Assembly: GCA_022601645.1 (NCBI GenBank)
Contig: JAJACH010000001.1
Location: 124,001 to 188,000 of the forward strand
Direction of reading: 5' to 3'
DNA length: 64,000 bases
Origin: Chlamydiia bacterium
GTDB taxonomy: Bacteria > Chlamydiota > Chlamydiia > Chlamydiales > Simkaniaceae
Part shown: one piece after another, positions 26,023-34,304 of the stretch
Numbering within the stretch: the first letter of the stretch is position 1
Layout: each line of letters opens with the position of its first letter
Made by a program: the position numbers and the translations under genes
Notes under the pieces: generated by a model
Told to the model about the DNA's origin: nothing
What the model saw: only the letters and a program-made list of their open reading frames with translations
Databases searched by the model: none

Positions 26023-27384
26023 ATGAAAAGTTTGCTCTTCAGTTTAATGGTTCTTTTCTTATTCTCTGCGTGCGACTCAATCAAACCGAAATCCGCGATT
26101 GTGATCGAGGTCAAAGACAAAGAATTTCCCTTTCATCTGCCTCTTGTAGTTGAACAGGCCAAACAATTTAATCCAAAAGCAAAGTTTTACGTTCTAGATA
26201 CTAGGCAGAGGAAGACAGGACTACCTCAAGTTTCATGCAAAACGTTTACAAAGACCTCTAAGCTAAAGAGTCAAATGAAGCGGGATTTAGTCGGACCCCG
26301 CTACATCATCGAAGATAATGTTTTAGTCTATGCAAATCTTACAAAAGCGCGCTCAGGAACTAGAATCCATTTAGGTCCTGGTATTAAGCTCATAAATGGC
26401 TGGCTTCATCGGGGAGAACTAAGAGCTAAATTTTTAGATGAAAAAAAACTGACATCGCTGTTTTGGTCCAGAATTTCCGACCAAGCAATCATTCCACGAG
26501 ATGATTCGGGGAAATTAATCTGCAGTTTGCAACTTCCAAGAAATATACTTGCTGATTACCAGGCAAAAGAGCTGCGCATGACAAGTAGTCCTTTTATTTC
26601 AGGAGACTCATTTAGGGCATTTGCTGATCACGTGTACGACGATACCCCCAAGCAATTTGACTTAAGTGCTGTGAAAAAAGGGGATTCTATTTTTGTTTCA
26701 GCAGATGATCTTGCTCTCTTTTTCTCAGTTATTCACCCCCGTTTGAAAGAACCATACGTCCTAATCACTCATAATTCTATCAAAAACGTTCCAGGACCTT
26801 TTGCAAGCTACCTTGAAGATGACACACTGCACGCTTGGTTTGGGAAAAATGTGACGCTTAAACACCCGAAAATGCGACCTTTACCTATTGGACTTGCAAA
26901 TTTGTTTTGGAAACACGGAAATGTCGATCAGATTAGGCGTGTAATGGGGCACCTTCCAGAAACAAAAGAACATTTAGTTTATCTCAACTTGTGGAAAGTC
27001 ACCTGCCCTGGTGAGAGAGAGTTGATATATAAAAATTTTGAAAAAGCGCCTGAGACCTATGTGAGCACCAAAAAACCCTACACTGGTTTTTTAGAAGATG
27101 TGGCAAATTCGACGTTTGTTTTTAGCCCACGTGGAACGAGTTTGGACTGCCACCGTACTTGGGAAGCGATGCTTCTTGGCAGTATCCCCGTTGTCAAAAG
27201 GTCAGAGATAGACCCGGTTTATGAAGACTTACCTATTCTGCTGATTGATGACTGGGCAGAGGTGACAATGGAAAAATTAAAGCGTGCCAAGGCATTATTT
27301 AGTGCAAAGAAATTTAAAAAAGAAAAGCTCTATTTGGCCTATTACCTGGATCAGATCCGGGAAGCTCAAAAAGAGTGCCGATGA
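26023..27384 (+). CDS. Exostosin-like glycosyltransferase with lipoprotein-type signal
   Basis: 453 residues. N-terminal signal with lipobox FLFSAC (cysteine near 17). The C-terminal domain has the exostosin/GT47-like signature near 365-400: VFSPRGTSLDCHRTWEAMLLGSIPVV, then YEDLPILLIDDW (sugar-nucleotide binding region). A glycosyltransferase sent outside the cytosol is unusual, since the donor nucleotide sugar is cytosolic; it may act in the inclusion or host. Its last nine bases overlap the 3-prime end of tRNA-Leu(CAA) on the other strand. Confidence 0.72.
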   Translation: MKSLLFSLMVLFLFSACDSIKPKSAIVIEVKDKEFPFHLPLVVEQAKQFNPKAKFYVLDTRQRKTGLPQVSCKTFTKTSKLKSQMKRDLVGPRYIIEDNVLVYANLTKARSGTRIHLGPGIKLINGWLHRGELRAKFLDEKKLTSLFWSRISDQAIIPRDDSGKLICSLQLPRNILADYQAKELRMTSSPFISGDSFRAFADHVYDDTPKQFDLSAVKKGDSIFVSADDLALFFSVIHPRLKEPYVLITHNSIKNVPGPFASYLEDDTLHAWFGKNVTLKHPKMRPLPIGLANLFWKHGNVDQIRRVMGHLPETKEHLVYLNLWKVTCPGERELIYKNFEKAPETYVSTKKPYTGFLEDVANSTFVFSPRGTSLDCHRTWEAMLLGSIPVVKRSEIDPVYEDLPILLIDDWAEVTMEKLKRAKALFSAKKFKKEKLYLAYYLDQIREAQKECR

Positions 27385-27459
27385 CCGGACTCGAACCAGC
27401 ACGCAATTGCTTGCAACAGATTTTGAATCTATCGTGTCTACCAATTTCACCACATCGGC
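27376..27459 (-). tRNA. tRNA-Leu(CAA)
   Basis: On the minus strand the acceptor GCCGATG pairs with CATCGGC, the anticodon loop TTCAAAA gives CAA, a long variable arm is present, and the T loop is TTCGAGT. Discriminator A, no CCA. The 3-prime end overlaps the stop region of the convergent glycosyltransferase gene by nine bases. Confidence 0.95.
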
Positions 27460-27492
27460 ATGAAATATACGAGACCATATTAAAGGAAAACG

Positions 27493-28614
27493 ATGAAAAA
27501 ACTCAAGAAATTCTGGCCCTTACTGATTTTGGTAATCTTTCCCCTTACGTATGTTCCTATTAAGGTTAAAAAACCGAAGATTTGCACCGATAGACCCTCG
27601 GTTTCTTACACATTAAACGGAGGTCGGCTAGGCGATAATCTCCTTTCCTATTTGCACGCGAAGTGGATTGCGGAAAAAGAAGGGTATAATTTTTACTTTG
27701 AGCCGTTTGACTACTCTGATAAATTTGCTTTTCACACTAATGAAATGGTCAAACCCAAAGCCAAACTCTACAAAGAAGTTGTCTATCGCAGGCCGTTAAA
27801 AGAAATCACCTCGAAAAAACCCCTTTTGTATCTAGTCAACTACTTCCCCGAGGCTTTAGAAGATCGCGTTGGGGGTGCTTACTCTACCTTTGATGTTGAC
27901 TGGACCGATAAAGCGTTTTTAAAAGTCGCAAAAGAGATGGTGACTTCGCGTGAAAAACTCTCTTTAGTCCCACTAAAAGAGGGGCATTTTAACTTAGCGC
28001 TTCATATTCGCCGCGGAAGTGGTGGTGATACACCGATGGAAATTGTTTCAAGGCCCTTGAAATTCCCCCCCTTAAGTTACTATGTCGAGGGGATTTTAAA
28101 AGTTTCACGCTTGATCGGAAACAAACCCATATACGCCTACATTTTCACGGACGCAAAAGATCCAAATGCGTTAAAAAAGCAGCTACAAAATGAGCTAGGA
28201 GATCTACAAGTTACACTCGATTGTGGCTCTTCTGATGTCCTGACGGATTTCTTCTCCATGATGGCCTTTGACGGCATCGTACGCGCCTCGTCCAATTTGT
28301 CCTTTGTGGCAGCAAAACTTGGGCAGATGCAAGTGGAAATTGCGCCAAAGCATTTTACTGTGGCAAATGGATCGGTCACGCCTGTTGTTGATCAGTTAAT
28401 ACTCAACGTTAACCAAGAAGAGGCCTTCAGGGGGAGCTGCGCGCCCAGCAGAGCGCCTGTCCCGCGCGTCAAAAATACGGCTAAGGTCAGCGATGTCAAG
28501 GCTCCCACGTCCAAGATCAATCAGCGTGCCAACAATGTTTCTGACCATCTTGTAGAGAAACCCGTTCCCGTGAAACTCGAAGCGAATCCCGCCATCGATC
28601 GGAACCAAGTCTAG
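27493..28614 (+). CDS. Fucosyltransferase-like (HxRRG motif) protein with membrane anchor
   Basis: 373 residues. N-terminal hydrophobic anchor or signal at 8-24. NGGRLGDNLLSYLHAKWIA (42-60) and HIRRG (171-175) match the two conserved blocks of alpha-1,2/alpha-1,6 fucosyltransferase-type GT-B enzymes, where the first Arg of HxRRG binds GDP-fucose. FTDAKDPNAL and ASSNLSFVAAKLG are also typical. The last about 72 residues are read across the antisense of truA and look unlike the family; the original stop was probably lost. It starts 34 bases after the tRNA. Confidence 0.7.
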   Translation: MKKLKKFWPLLILVIFPLTYVPIKVKKPKICTDRPSVSYTLNGGRLGDNLLSYLHAKWIAEKEGYNFYFEPFDYSDKFAFHTNEMVKPKAKLYKEVVYRRPLKEITSKKPLLYLVNYFPEALEDRVGGAYSTFDVDWTDKAFLKVAKEMVTSREKLSLVPLKEGHFNLALHIRRGSGGDTPMEIVSRPLKFPPLSYYVEGILKVSRLIGNKPIYAYIFTDAKDPNALKKQLQNELGDLQVTLDCGSSDVLTDFFSMMAFDGIVRASSNLSFVAAKLGQMQVEIAPKHFTVANGSVTPVVDQLILNVNQEEAFRGSCAPSRAPVPRVKNTAKVSDVKAPTSKINQRANNVSDHLVEKPVPVKLEANPAIDRNQV

Positions 28615-29118
28615 CTTGTAGATTGTTTTTGTCATTTCAGAGGAACCACCTCCTACGTTGGCAAACGAGGTGAAATCGTATGTCCCAATAAAGCGTTTCG
28701 CCCCTTCAAGCATTGCTTCAACATCAAGCGCATATGAGCAATGCGTGCGATATTTTCGATCAAAAGGGGAGATAATCGGGTCTAGGTGGAGAAAATAGTG
28801 GTAGAATTTGCCTTTTGCGCTAAATCTTGCGTGGAAGTCTTTGGTTGTTTCCTCAAGAGATAGAACGCGGATATCAGGAGGCAATAATGCATTTATTGCG
28901 TGGGCAGTAAGAGGTTTTTTGTGTGCAAAATGGGCTACTTGGTTTAAGGCATGTACTCCAGCATCAGTCCGACCTGAGGCGGTCACTTGAATTTTTTCGC
29001 CGGTAAGCTGCGCTAGTACCTGATGGAGCGTTTCTTGAATCGTCACGCCATTTGGTTGGATTTGCCATCCTGAGTAAGCCGTGCCATCGTAGGCTAAGCA
29101 AATTTTACTGTAGATCAT
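28396..29118 (-). CDS. truA: tRNA pseudouridine(38-40) synthase TruA
   Basis: 241 residues from MIYSKICLAYDGTAYSGWQ. The catalytic aspartate lies in ASGRTDAGVHALNQVAHF, with later blocks FHARFSAKGKFYHYF and GNGFLYKMVRNIVGTL. It modifies the anticodon stem-loop of many tRNAs. The chosen ATG gives the family length; it overlaps the ispD stop by 14 bases. The last 219 bases lie opposite the end of the fucosyltransferase-like gene. Confidence 0.96.
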   Translation of the reverse strand: MIYSKICLAYDGTAYSGWQIQPNGVTIQETLHQVLAQLTGEKIQVTASGRTDAGVHALNQVAHFAHKKPLTAHAINALLPPDIRVLSLEETTKDFHARFSAKGKFYHYFLHLDPIISPFDRKYRTHCSYALDVEAMLEGAKRFIGTYDFTSFANVGGGSSEMTKTIYKLDLVPIDGGIRFEFHGNGFLYKMVRNIVGTLIDLGRGSLDIADLSRIFDARDRRSAGRAAPPEGLFLVNVEY

Positions 29119-29731
29119 CGGGATAGGTAATCTTGATGTTCTTTGGAGAGCCCTCAACCACGCTTACAGGACGCTTAAGCAATTCGACAAGAGAAACATC
29201 ATCTGTTACCGAGATTTCCTCGTCAGTCGCTTTTTTAAACCCTTCTTCTAAAAGCTCAGGGGAGATCATTTGAGGCGTATGAATCTCATAGAGGTTTGTG
29301 CGATTGAGCGTTTTTTGGATGAGACCTTCGGTCACTTCCTTGACAGTATAGCGGACCGGGCAGGCAAGAGTCGCAGCCTTACTAACAAGAGCTTCTTGAA
29401 GCAGCTTTTCAACATCTTCTTTGCTAATGAAGGGCCTTGCCGCATCGTGGATGCAAATTAAGTCCACACCTCGAGCTGTTTCCAAAAAACCATTATAAAC
29501 AGAGTCTTGGCGACGTTCGCCTGGGTTTGCAAAAGTAGTGTCAGGGGGGAATATTTCGCGGTATATCTCAGGACAGACGACCACGACTTGAGTGACGTAA
29601 TCGAGTTCTTTGAAAAGATCGAAGCTATAACGAGCTATCGGCTTTCCATCGAGATCCAAAAATTGTTTTGGCACGGACGTACCCATACGAGTGCCCGTGC
29701 CCCCTGCTAGTAAAATCACAGCGACTTTCAT
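29105..29731 (-). CDS. ispD: 2-C-methyl-D-erythritol 4-phosphate cytidylyltransferase
   Basis: 208 residues from MKVAVILLAGGTGTRMG, the CTP-binding loop with conserved Gly/Arg, then PKQFLDLDGKPI, HDAARPF and VTDD, all IspD hallmarks. It is step three of the MEP isoprenoid pathway. An ATG three codons earlier (29740) is possible. It is in the order SWIB-ispD-truA as in C. trachomatis (recollection). Confidence 0.95.
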   Translation of the reverse strand: MKVAVILLAGGTGTRMGTSVPKQFLDLDGKPIARYSFDLFKELDYVTQVVVVCPEIYREIFPPDTTFANPGERRQDSVYNGFLETARGVDLICIHDAARPFISKEDVEKLLQEALVSKAATLACPVRYTVKEVTEGLIQKTLNRTNLYEIHTPQMISPELLEEGFKKATDEEISVTDDVSLVELLKRPVSVVEGSPKNIKITYPDDLQ

Positions 29732-29763
29732 AGCAGGCATGTTACTCGACCTTAACTAATTGG

Positions 29764-30021
29764 TCAAGACATGTGGTTGTTAACAAGCTTTGTCATTTCA
29801 AACATGTTAACAGCTTTCTTTCTACCGAAAACTTTTTCAAGTTTTGCGTCTGGTAAAATATTTCTTCGATTTTCTGGGTCTTGTCTATCGTGCTTCTTAA
29901 TGTAAGCCCATAATTTCTTAGTCACTTCAGTTCTTGGCATGGGGCCCTTACCGACAACAGCTTCTAGCGCGTCGCTAAGTGCCATAGGTTTCATGAACTT
30001 AGATTGCTTCTTTGCAGCCAT
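29764..30021 (-). CDS. SWIB/MDM2-domain protein
   Basis: 85 residues, a single SWIB fold: the MKPMALSDALEAVVG start, LWAYIKKHDRQDPENRR and ILPDAKLEKVFGRKKAVNMFEM. SWIB is otherwise a eukaryotic chromatin-remodelling and p53-binding fold; in Chlamydiae it occurs alone or fused to topoisomerase I and is a taxonomic marker. Ribosome binding site AAGGAG. Probably a nucleoid-associated factor. Confidence 0.95.
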   Translation of the reverse strand: MAAKKQSKFMKPMALSDALEAVVGKGPMPRTEVTKKLWAYIKKHDRQDPENRRNILPDAKLEKVFGRKKAVNMFEMTKLVNNHMS

Positions 30022-30057
30022 GCATCAACTCCTTTTGGCGTTTAACAAATATGTCAT

Positions 30058-30087
30058 TTTGTAGCCCCTATGGGGATTAATAGTCAA
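30058..30087 (-). promoter_or_regulatory. Candidate promoter for the SWIB gene
   Basis: On the minus strand TTGACT (30087-30082) and TACAAA (30063-30058) have an 18-base spacer, 36 bases before the ATG. The -10 is weak. Confidence 0.4.
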
Positions 30088-30133
30088 AAAAAATCGTCTG
30101 ATGAGGTGATTTTCTTGCATTTTTACGAAATCA

Positions 30134-31675
30134 GTGGCACCTTATCTATCTATGGTCGATGAAGCACAAAACCATCTGTCAGACGCTCTTCTTAAGGGTG
30201 GGCAAGCACATGTACTTGCAAAAAAGAGCCCTGAACTTTTTACAAAATTAAGGGCTGTTGATCAGTTTTATAGCGAACTTGGTGGGCTTGATGGGTATAT
30301 TGACACCTCAAAAAAGCTTCTTAAACCACCCTCTGAAACAGAAAACATCACATTGGAAGCGCCACATCGAGTGGACATTCGAGAACTGACTGATGAAGTC
30401 AGAGAGGCTGTGAATATTGGAATCGAAGCACTTGAGTGGATGGCGGAAATTTACCCAGTTGGAGGCGCTGCCGATCGTTTAGGAACCGGCCAACCAGCTG
30501 CGAAATTTAAATTTCTTGGAAAAGACCTTTTAACGCGCTTAATTGAAGACCTAAATGCGCGTGAGCACCTCTTTTTTCAACGAATGGGGCGCAAAATTGA
30601 ACAGCCCATCGTTATGATGACCTCTGAGGCGAAAGAAAACGAAACACACATTCGTCAAATCTTAGAAGAGCGAAACTACTTTGGAAGAGACCCTGAAAAA
30701 TTCTTTATTATCTCACAGCCCTCAGTTCCCACCTTTGATTTGGACGGAAAGTGGGTTCTTGACGATTTAGGGCATTTGGTGATGAAGCCCGGTGGTCATG
30801 GGGTTATCTGGAAATTAGCTCGTTCAAGCGGTGTTTTTGAAAAGCTTCAGTCTCTGGGAGTTAAAAGTGCACTCGTTCGTCAAATTAACAACCCAGTAGC
30901 CAGTACTGATTACGGCATTTTGGCCCTGATTGGATTTGCTACGAAAGAAAATAAAGCTCTAGGTTTTGCCTCATGCCCTCGCATTGTGAATGCAAAAGAG
31001 GGGATGAATGTTGTGAAATGCAGCGGGGGAAAACGGAGTCTGACAAATGTTGAGTATTGCGACCTAGAACGCTATGGCATCCAAGATGAACCGAGCGCTG
31101 GGTGTAACTACTCCAAGTTTCCTTCCAACACAAATGTTCTCTATATCCGATTAGATCGTGTGATTGAAGCATCAAAGAAACTTCCCTTCCCTGGTTTATT
31201 AGTTAATGCGTCCAAGGAAAAAAAGGTCGCACGCTTAGAATCTACCATGCAAAATATTGCAGATGTTCTTGATGAATCAGAGGTAATCTTAACTTACAAT
31301 AAGAGACGGAAAACCATTTCAACCACCAAAAGACTTGCAGGAATTGGGAGTTTAGAAACACCGGAACATTGCGAACATGACATACGAGAGAATGCACGCG
31401 AACTTTTACATGACATGTGCGGTATGGAATTGCCCGAACATTTTACGTTCCAAATGCACCCAGCCCTCGGTCCTCTTTGGGAAGATATTGCAAAAAAAAT
31501 CCGTGGTGGAAAAATGCATGAGGGAAGTTCTCTTATCATCGAAGCTGCTAATGTTTATCTAGAAAATGTAACGATTAACGGATCTTTAACCATTAAGGCT
31601 AAAGATGTTACGGGGGTGGGTCAATGTGTTCTAAAAGACGAAGTAATCACGGGAAATCGCGTGATCGAGATTTAA
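30134..31675 (+). CDS. Plant UGP3-like UTP-glucose-1-phosphate uridylyltransferase
   Basis: 513 residues if started at the GTG; an ATG six codons on (30152, MVDEAQNHL) may be the real start. The nucleotidyltransferase core has VGGAADRLGTGQPAAKF (nucleotide loop), VMMTSEAKENETHI, KPGGHGVIWKLA and VRQINNPVASTDYG, which I recognise from the chloroplast UGP3 pyrophosphorylase rather than from GalU. A small beta-helix tail (LENVTINGSLTIKAKDV) ends the protein. It would make UDP-glucose from UTP and glucose-1-phosphate. It is divergent from the SWIB gene. Confidence 0.85.
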   Translation: MAPYLSMVDEAQNHLSDALLKGGQAHVLAKKSPELFTKLRAVDQFYSELGGLDGYIDTSKKLLKPPSETENITLEAPHRVDIRELTDEVREAVNIGIEALEWMAEIYPVGGAADRLGTGQPAAKFKFLGKDLLTRLIEDLNAREHLFFQRMGRKIEQPIVMMTSEAKENETHIRQILEERNYFGRDPEKFFIISQPSVPTFDLDGKWVLDDLGHLVMKPGGHGVIWKLARSSGVFEKLQSLGVKSALVRQINNPVASTDYGILALIGFATKENKALGFASCPRIVNAKEGMNVVKCSGGKRSLTNVEYCDLERYGIQDEPSAGCNYSKFPSNTNVLYIRLDRVIEASKKLPFPGLLVNASKEKKVARLESTMQNIADVLDESEVILTYNKRRKTISTTKRLAGIGSLETPEHCEHDIRENARELLHDMCGMELPEHFTFQMHPALGPLWEDIAKKIRGGKMHEGSSLIIEAANVYLENVTINGSLTIKAKDVTGVGQCVLKDEVITGNRVIEI

Positions 31676-31679
31676 AAAA

Positions 31680-31712
31680 GAAGACGAGCATGGAAAACAC
31701 TCGTCCTCTTTT
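31680..31712. terminator. Bidirectional terminator between UGP3-like gene and small membrane gene
   Basis: GACGAG (31683-31688) pairs with CTCGTC (31700-31705), flanked by an A-rich run on one side and CTCTTTTT on the other, so it can serve both converging genes. Confidence 0.65.
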
Positions 31713-31730
31713 TCAATTGCACTACCTAGC

Positions 31731-32018
31731 TTATCCTCCAACTGGGGGGGGCGCAGGCTGGCAAAAGCAACGTGAAACTACGTATGTTAATGCTGCACCA
31801 ACTGCTACACCACCAACAACGGCCATTGATATTTCTTGGTTATCAAGAACGACATCTACCATGCTCTCGAAGAAAGGAAGAACGGTTTCTTGGACAAAGT
31901 TAGAAACAACTTCCCAACCTTCTAGGAGAAAATCTCCAAGTGTAGACGCTGTGTTAGAAAGACATTCACCTACGCTTTGAAAAGCATTGCTTGCTGCTGC
32001 GGATACGTCTGCTGACAT
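31731..32018 (-). CDS. Small single-span membrane protein
   Basis: 95 residues from MSADVSAAASNAFQS with a GGAGG ribosome binding site seven bases upstream. A helical N-terminal half (LGDFLLEGWEVVSNFVQETVLPFF) precedes one hydrophobic segment (AVVGGVAVGAALTYVVS) and a C-terminal FCQPAPPPVGG. It could be a small inclusion or envelope protein. A sigma70-like promoter lies upstream. Confidence 0.72.
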   Translation of the reverse strand: MSADVSAAASNAFQSVGECLSNTASTLGDFLLEGWEVVSNFVQETVLPFFESMVDVVLDNQEISMAVVGGVAVGAALTYVVSRCFCQPAPPPVGG

Positions 32019-32092
32019 TTGTAACCTCCATAAGGTTGTAACGGTTTTAGAAATGGAGGGTTTGACCTCCGTACCAAAATTTGGTTGTGGCA

Positions 32093-32120
32093 ATTATAAC
32101 TCAGCGAAAATAAATGTAAA
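32093..32120 (-). promoter_or_regulatory. Promoter for the 95-residue membrane protein gene
   Basis: On the minus strand TTTACA (32120-32115) and a perfect TATAAT (32098-32093) have a 16-base spacer. The leader that follows (about 67 nt) contains a GGAGG...CCTCC hairpin at 32055-32070. Confidence 0.62.
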
Positions 32121-32235
32121 GCTAGAGTTAAGTCTTTTTAAATTTAAGAAAAATCTTGATACTTATAAAGTAATTAGTTGAAAATTGAACATGACACTGG
32201 AATACAATTCTAAAGTATGTAAAAATGGCTAGAAT

Positions 32236-33322
32236 ATGAATGAAGAAACAAAACTTCGCATTAAGAGTATAGAGAGTCGTCTCCTTCACATGTGGAGGTA
32301 TCTTTGACCTCGCTAAAAAAGAAAGCGAAGTTGAAGAGCTAGAGAAAAAAATGGCCGAGAGCAGCTTCTGGGATGATAATGACGCTGCAACTAAAACCAT
32401 TAACCACTCGAACGAACTCAAATCTTGGACAGTCCCTTACCGCGAAATCAACACCCGGTTTAAAGATGTTGCGTCTTTACTTGATGAAGAAGTCGATGAA
32501 GATTTCTTAAGCGAGCTTTTAGAAGAGCTCAATCAAGTAGAGCAAGACCTAGAAGAACTCGAGGTGAAGAAAATGCTCTCTGGTGAGCTCGATAATAAGT
32601 CGTGCTACCTTGGAATTAATTCAGGTGCAGGTGGAACCGAAGCATGCGACTGGGCAGAAATGCTCGCTCGTATGTATCAACGCTATGCCACAAAAATGAA
32701 CTGGAAAGTCGAAGTGATGATGCGACTTGACGGGGATGTCGCTGGCATTAAGAACCTCATCTATAAGTTTACAGGTCCTTTTGCCTACGGCCACCTTAAA
32801 TCTGAAAAAGGTGTCCATCGCCTAGTAAGAATTTCACCCTTTGATAGCAATTCAAAGCGCCATACAAGCTTTGCTTCCGTAGAAGTGACGCCCGAAATCG
32901 ATGATGATATTGCAATCGACATAAAATCCGACGACCTACGCATTGATACATTTCGCTCATCAGGAGCGGGTGGCCAACACGTAAACACGACCGACTCAGC
33001 TGTCCGCATCACCCACATCCCCTCAGGGATCGTCGTCGCCTGCCAACAAGAGCGCTCTCAAATCAAAAACCGTGAAACAGCCATGAAAATGCTGAGAAAC
33101 CGCCTTTACGAGAGAGAAGTTGTGAAGCGCGAAGCAGAACTCAAAGAGCTCGATGGCGAAAAAATGGTGATTGCGTGGGGGTCTCAAATCCGCAACTACG
33201 TGTTTCAACCCTACATGCTAGTTAAAGACACACGCACCAAGTACGAAGAGGGGAACGTCGACTCTGTCATGGACGGAAATATCGATGGGTTTATCAACGC
33301 ATATTTAAAAGAGTTTGGGTAA
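32236..33322 (+). CDS. prfB: Peptide chain release factor 2, with programmed +1 frameshift
   Basis: A 23-codon first frame from ATG 32236 ends at TGA 32305-32307; shifting +1 at CTT joins it to the long frame (GAC at 32306) through 33322, giving about 362 residues. GGQ in [24 protein letters not shown] is the peptidyl-hydrolysis loop. RF2 releases at UGA and UAA. The stop overlaps the next ATG (TAATG). Listing the second frame alone would miss the N-terminus. Confidence 0.96.
32293..32308 (+). promoter_or_regulatory. prfB programmed frameshift site
   Basis: The bases TGGAGGTATCTTTGAC contain an internal Shine-Dalgarno-like GGAGG three bases before the slippery CTT, then in-frame TGA followed by C. 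This is the classic autoregulatory RF2 signal: low RF2 favours the +1 shift. Confidence 0.95.
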
Positions 33323-33825
33323 TGATTTCAGATAAAGAAGCCTTTGATGTCCGCTACACAACCGCTGACGATGAATCGCATCTTAAAAAATGGCTTCGGT
33401 GGCCGGGGGTAGCCCAGTGGTATCCTTTCCGAGAAGATAAAGAAATGGAGCTCATGACCCGAAACTGGATCGGGTTCCATAAATACAAGTGCTCACTGAC
33501 CGCCACCTATAAAGGAAAGCCCGTCGGCATTGCCACCTTGTTTCTCATGCCTTATAGAAAAGTTGCTCATACCTCCATGCTCTACATAATTGTCGATCCC
33601 CATATGATAAAAAAAGGCATCGGCACCTCCCTCCTAAAAAATATCCTCCACCTTGCTAAAACCTACTTTCGCCTAGAGTCAATCCATTTCGACATCTTCG
33701 AAGGGTGCGCCCTTCAAGGTATTCTTGAAAAAGCCGGCTTCAAAGTCGTCTGCCGCCAAAATAAGTGGATCAAAGAAAAAGACGGCAGCTACAAAGCCCG
33801 CCTACTCATGGAGGCAAAACTATGA
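33322..33825 (+). CDS. GNAT-family N-acetyltransferase, copy 1
   Basis: 167 residues; the acetyl-CoA loop region reads VDPHMIKKGIGTSLLKNILHLAK (a G-x-G-T turn replaces the strict R/Q-x-x-G-x-G/A). The start overlaps the prfB stop by one base. Substrate unknown. The position after prfB matches a GNAT in C. trachomatis as I recall. Confidence 0.85.
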   Translation: MISDKEAFDVRYTTADDESHLKKWLRWPGVAQWYPFREDKEMELMTRNWIGFHKYKCSLTATYKGKPVGIATLFLMPYRKVAHTSMLYIIVDPHMIKKGIGTSLLKNILHLAKTYFRLESIHFDIFEGCALQGILEKAGFKVVCRQNKWIKEKDGSYKARLLMEAKL

Positions 33826-34301
33826 AATTTCGCCTAGCCAATGAAGAAGACCTTCCCTACCTAAAAACCTGGCTCATGCAAGAAGGAGTCCTGCGTTACT
33901 TCCCCATGATCAACGAAAGGGAAACAGATGATGCTCTACGCGTCTGGGTCGAGTACATTAAAATGGGCGCTGCTCTCACCTGTCTAGTCGATGATAAACC
34001 GGTCGGAATGGCAAACCTCTATATTCAAACTTTCGAATGCCAAAAACACCAATGCCTCTTTTCCATCGTTGTTGATGAAAAATCACGTGGCAAAGGCGTC
34101 GGTACAGCTTTAATGAACGAGCTGATGAAACTTGGTAAAGAAAAATTCAACATCGAAGTCCTCCACCTCGAAGTTTACGATGGCAATCCCGCCCAAAAAC
34201 TCTACGAGCGGCTAGGATTTAAAGAATACGGCACCCATCCCGCCTTCCTAAAAGAGGATGGAGAATACATTAATAAAGTCATGATGGAAAAGGAACTCTA
34301 A
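33822..34301 (+). CDS. GNAT-family N-acetyltransferase, copy 2
   Basis: 159 residues from ATG 33822 (ATGA overlap with the previous stop). The acetyl-CoA motif VVDEKSRGKGVGTALMNELM is standard (RGKGVG), with YERLGFKEYG at the C-terminus. It is a tandem duplicate of the preceding gene: both share LKxWLxxxG and PVGxAxL blocks. Likely co-translated. Confidence 0.88.
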   Translation: MKFRLANEEDLPYLKTWLMQEGVLRYFPMINERETDDALRVWVEYIKMGAALTCLVDDKPVGMANLYIQTFECQKHQCLFSIVVDEKSRGKGVGTALMNELMKLGKEKFNIEVLHLEVYDGNPAQKLYERLGFKEYGTHPAFLKEDGEYINKVMMEKEL

Positions 34302-34304
34302 CAA

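Noticed and set aside
27375-27563. 62-codon plus frame over tRNA-Leu(CAA)
   Set aside because: It is the antisense of the tRNA followed by the start of the next gene in another frame.
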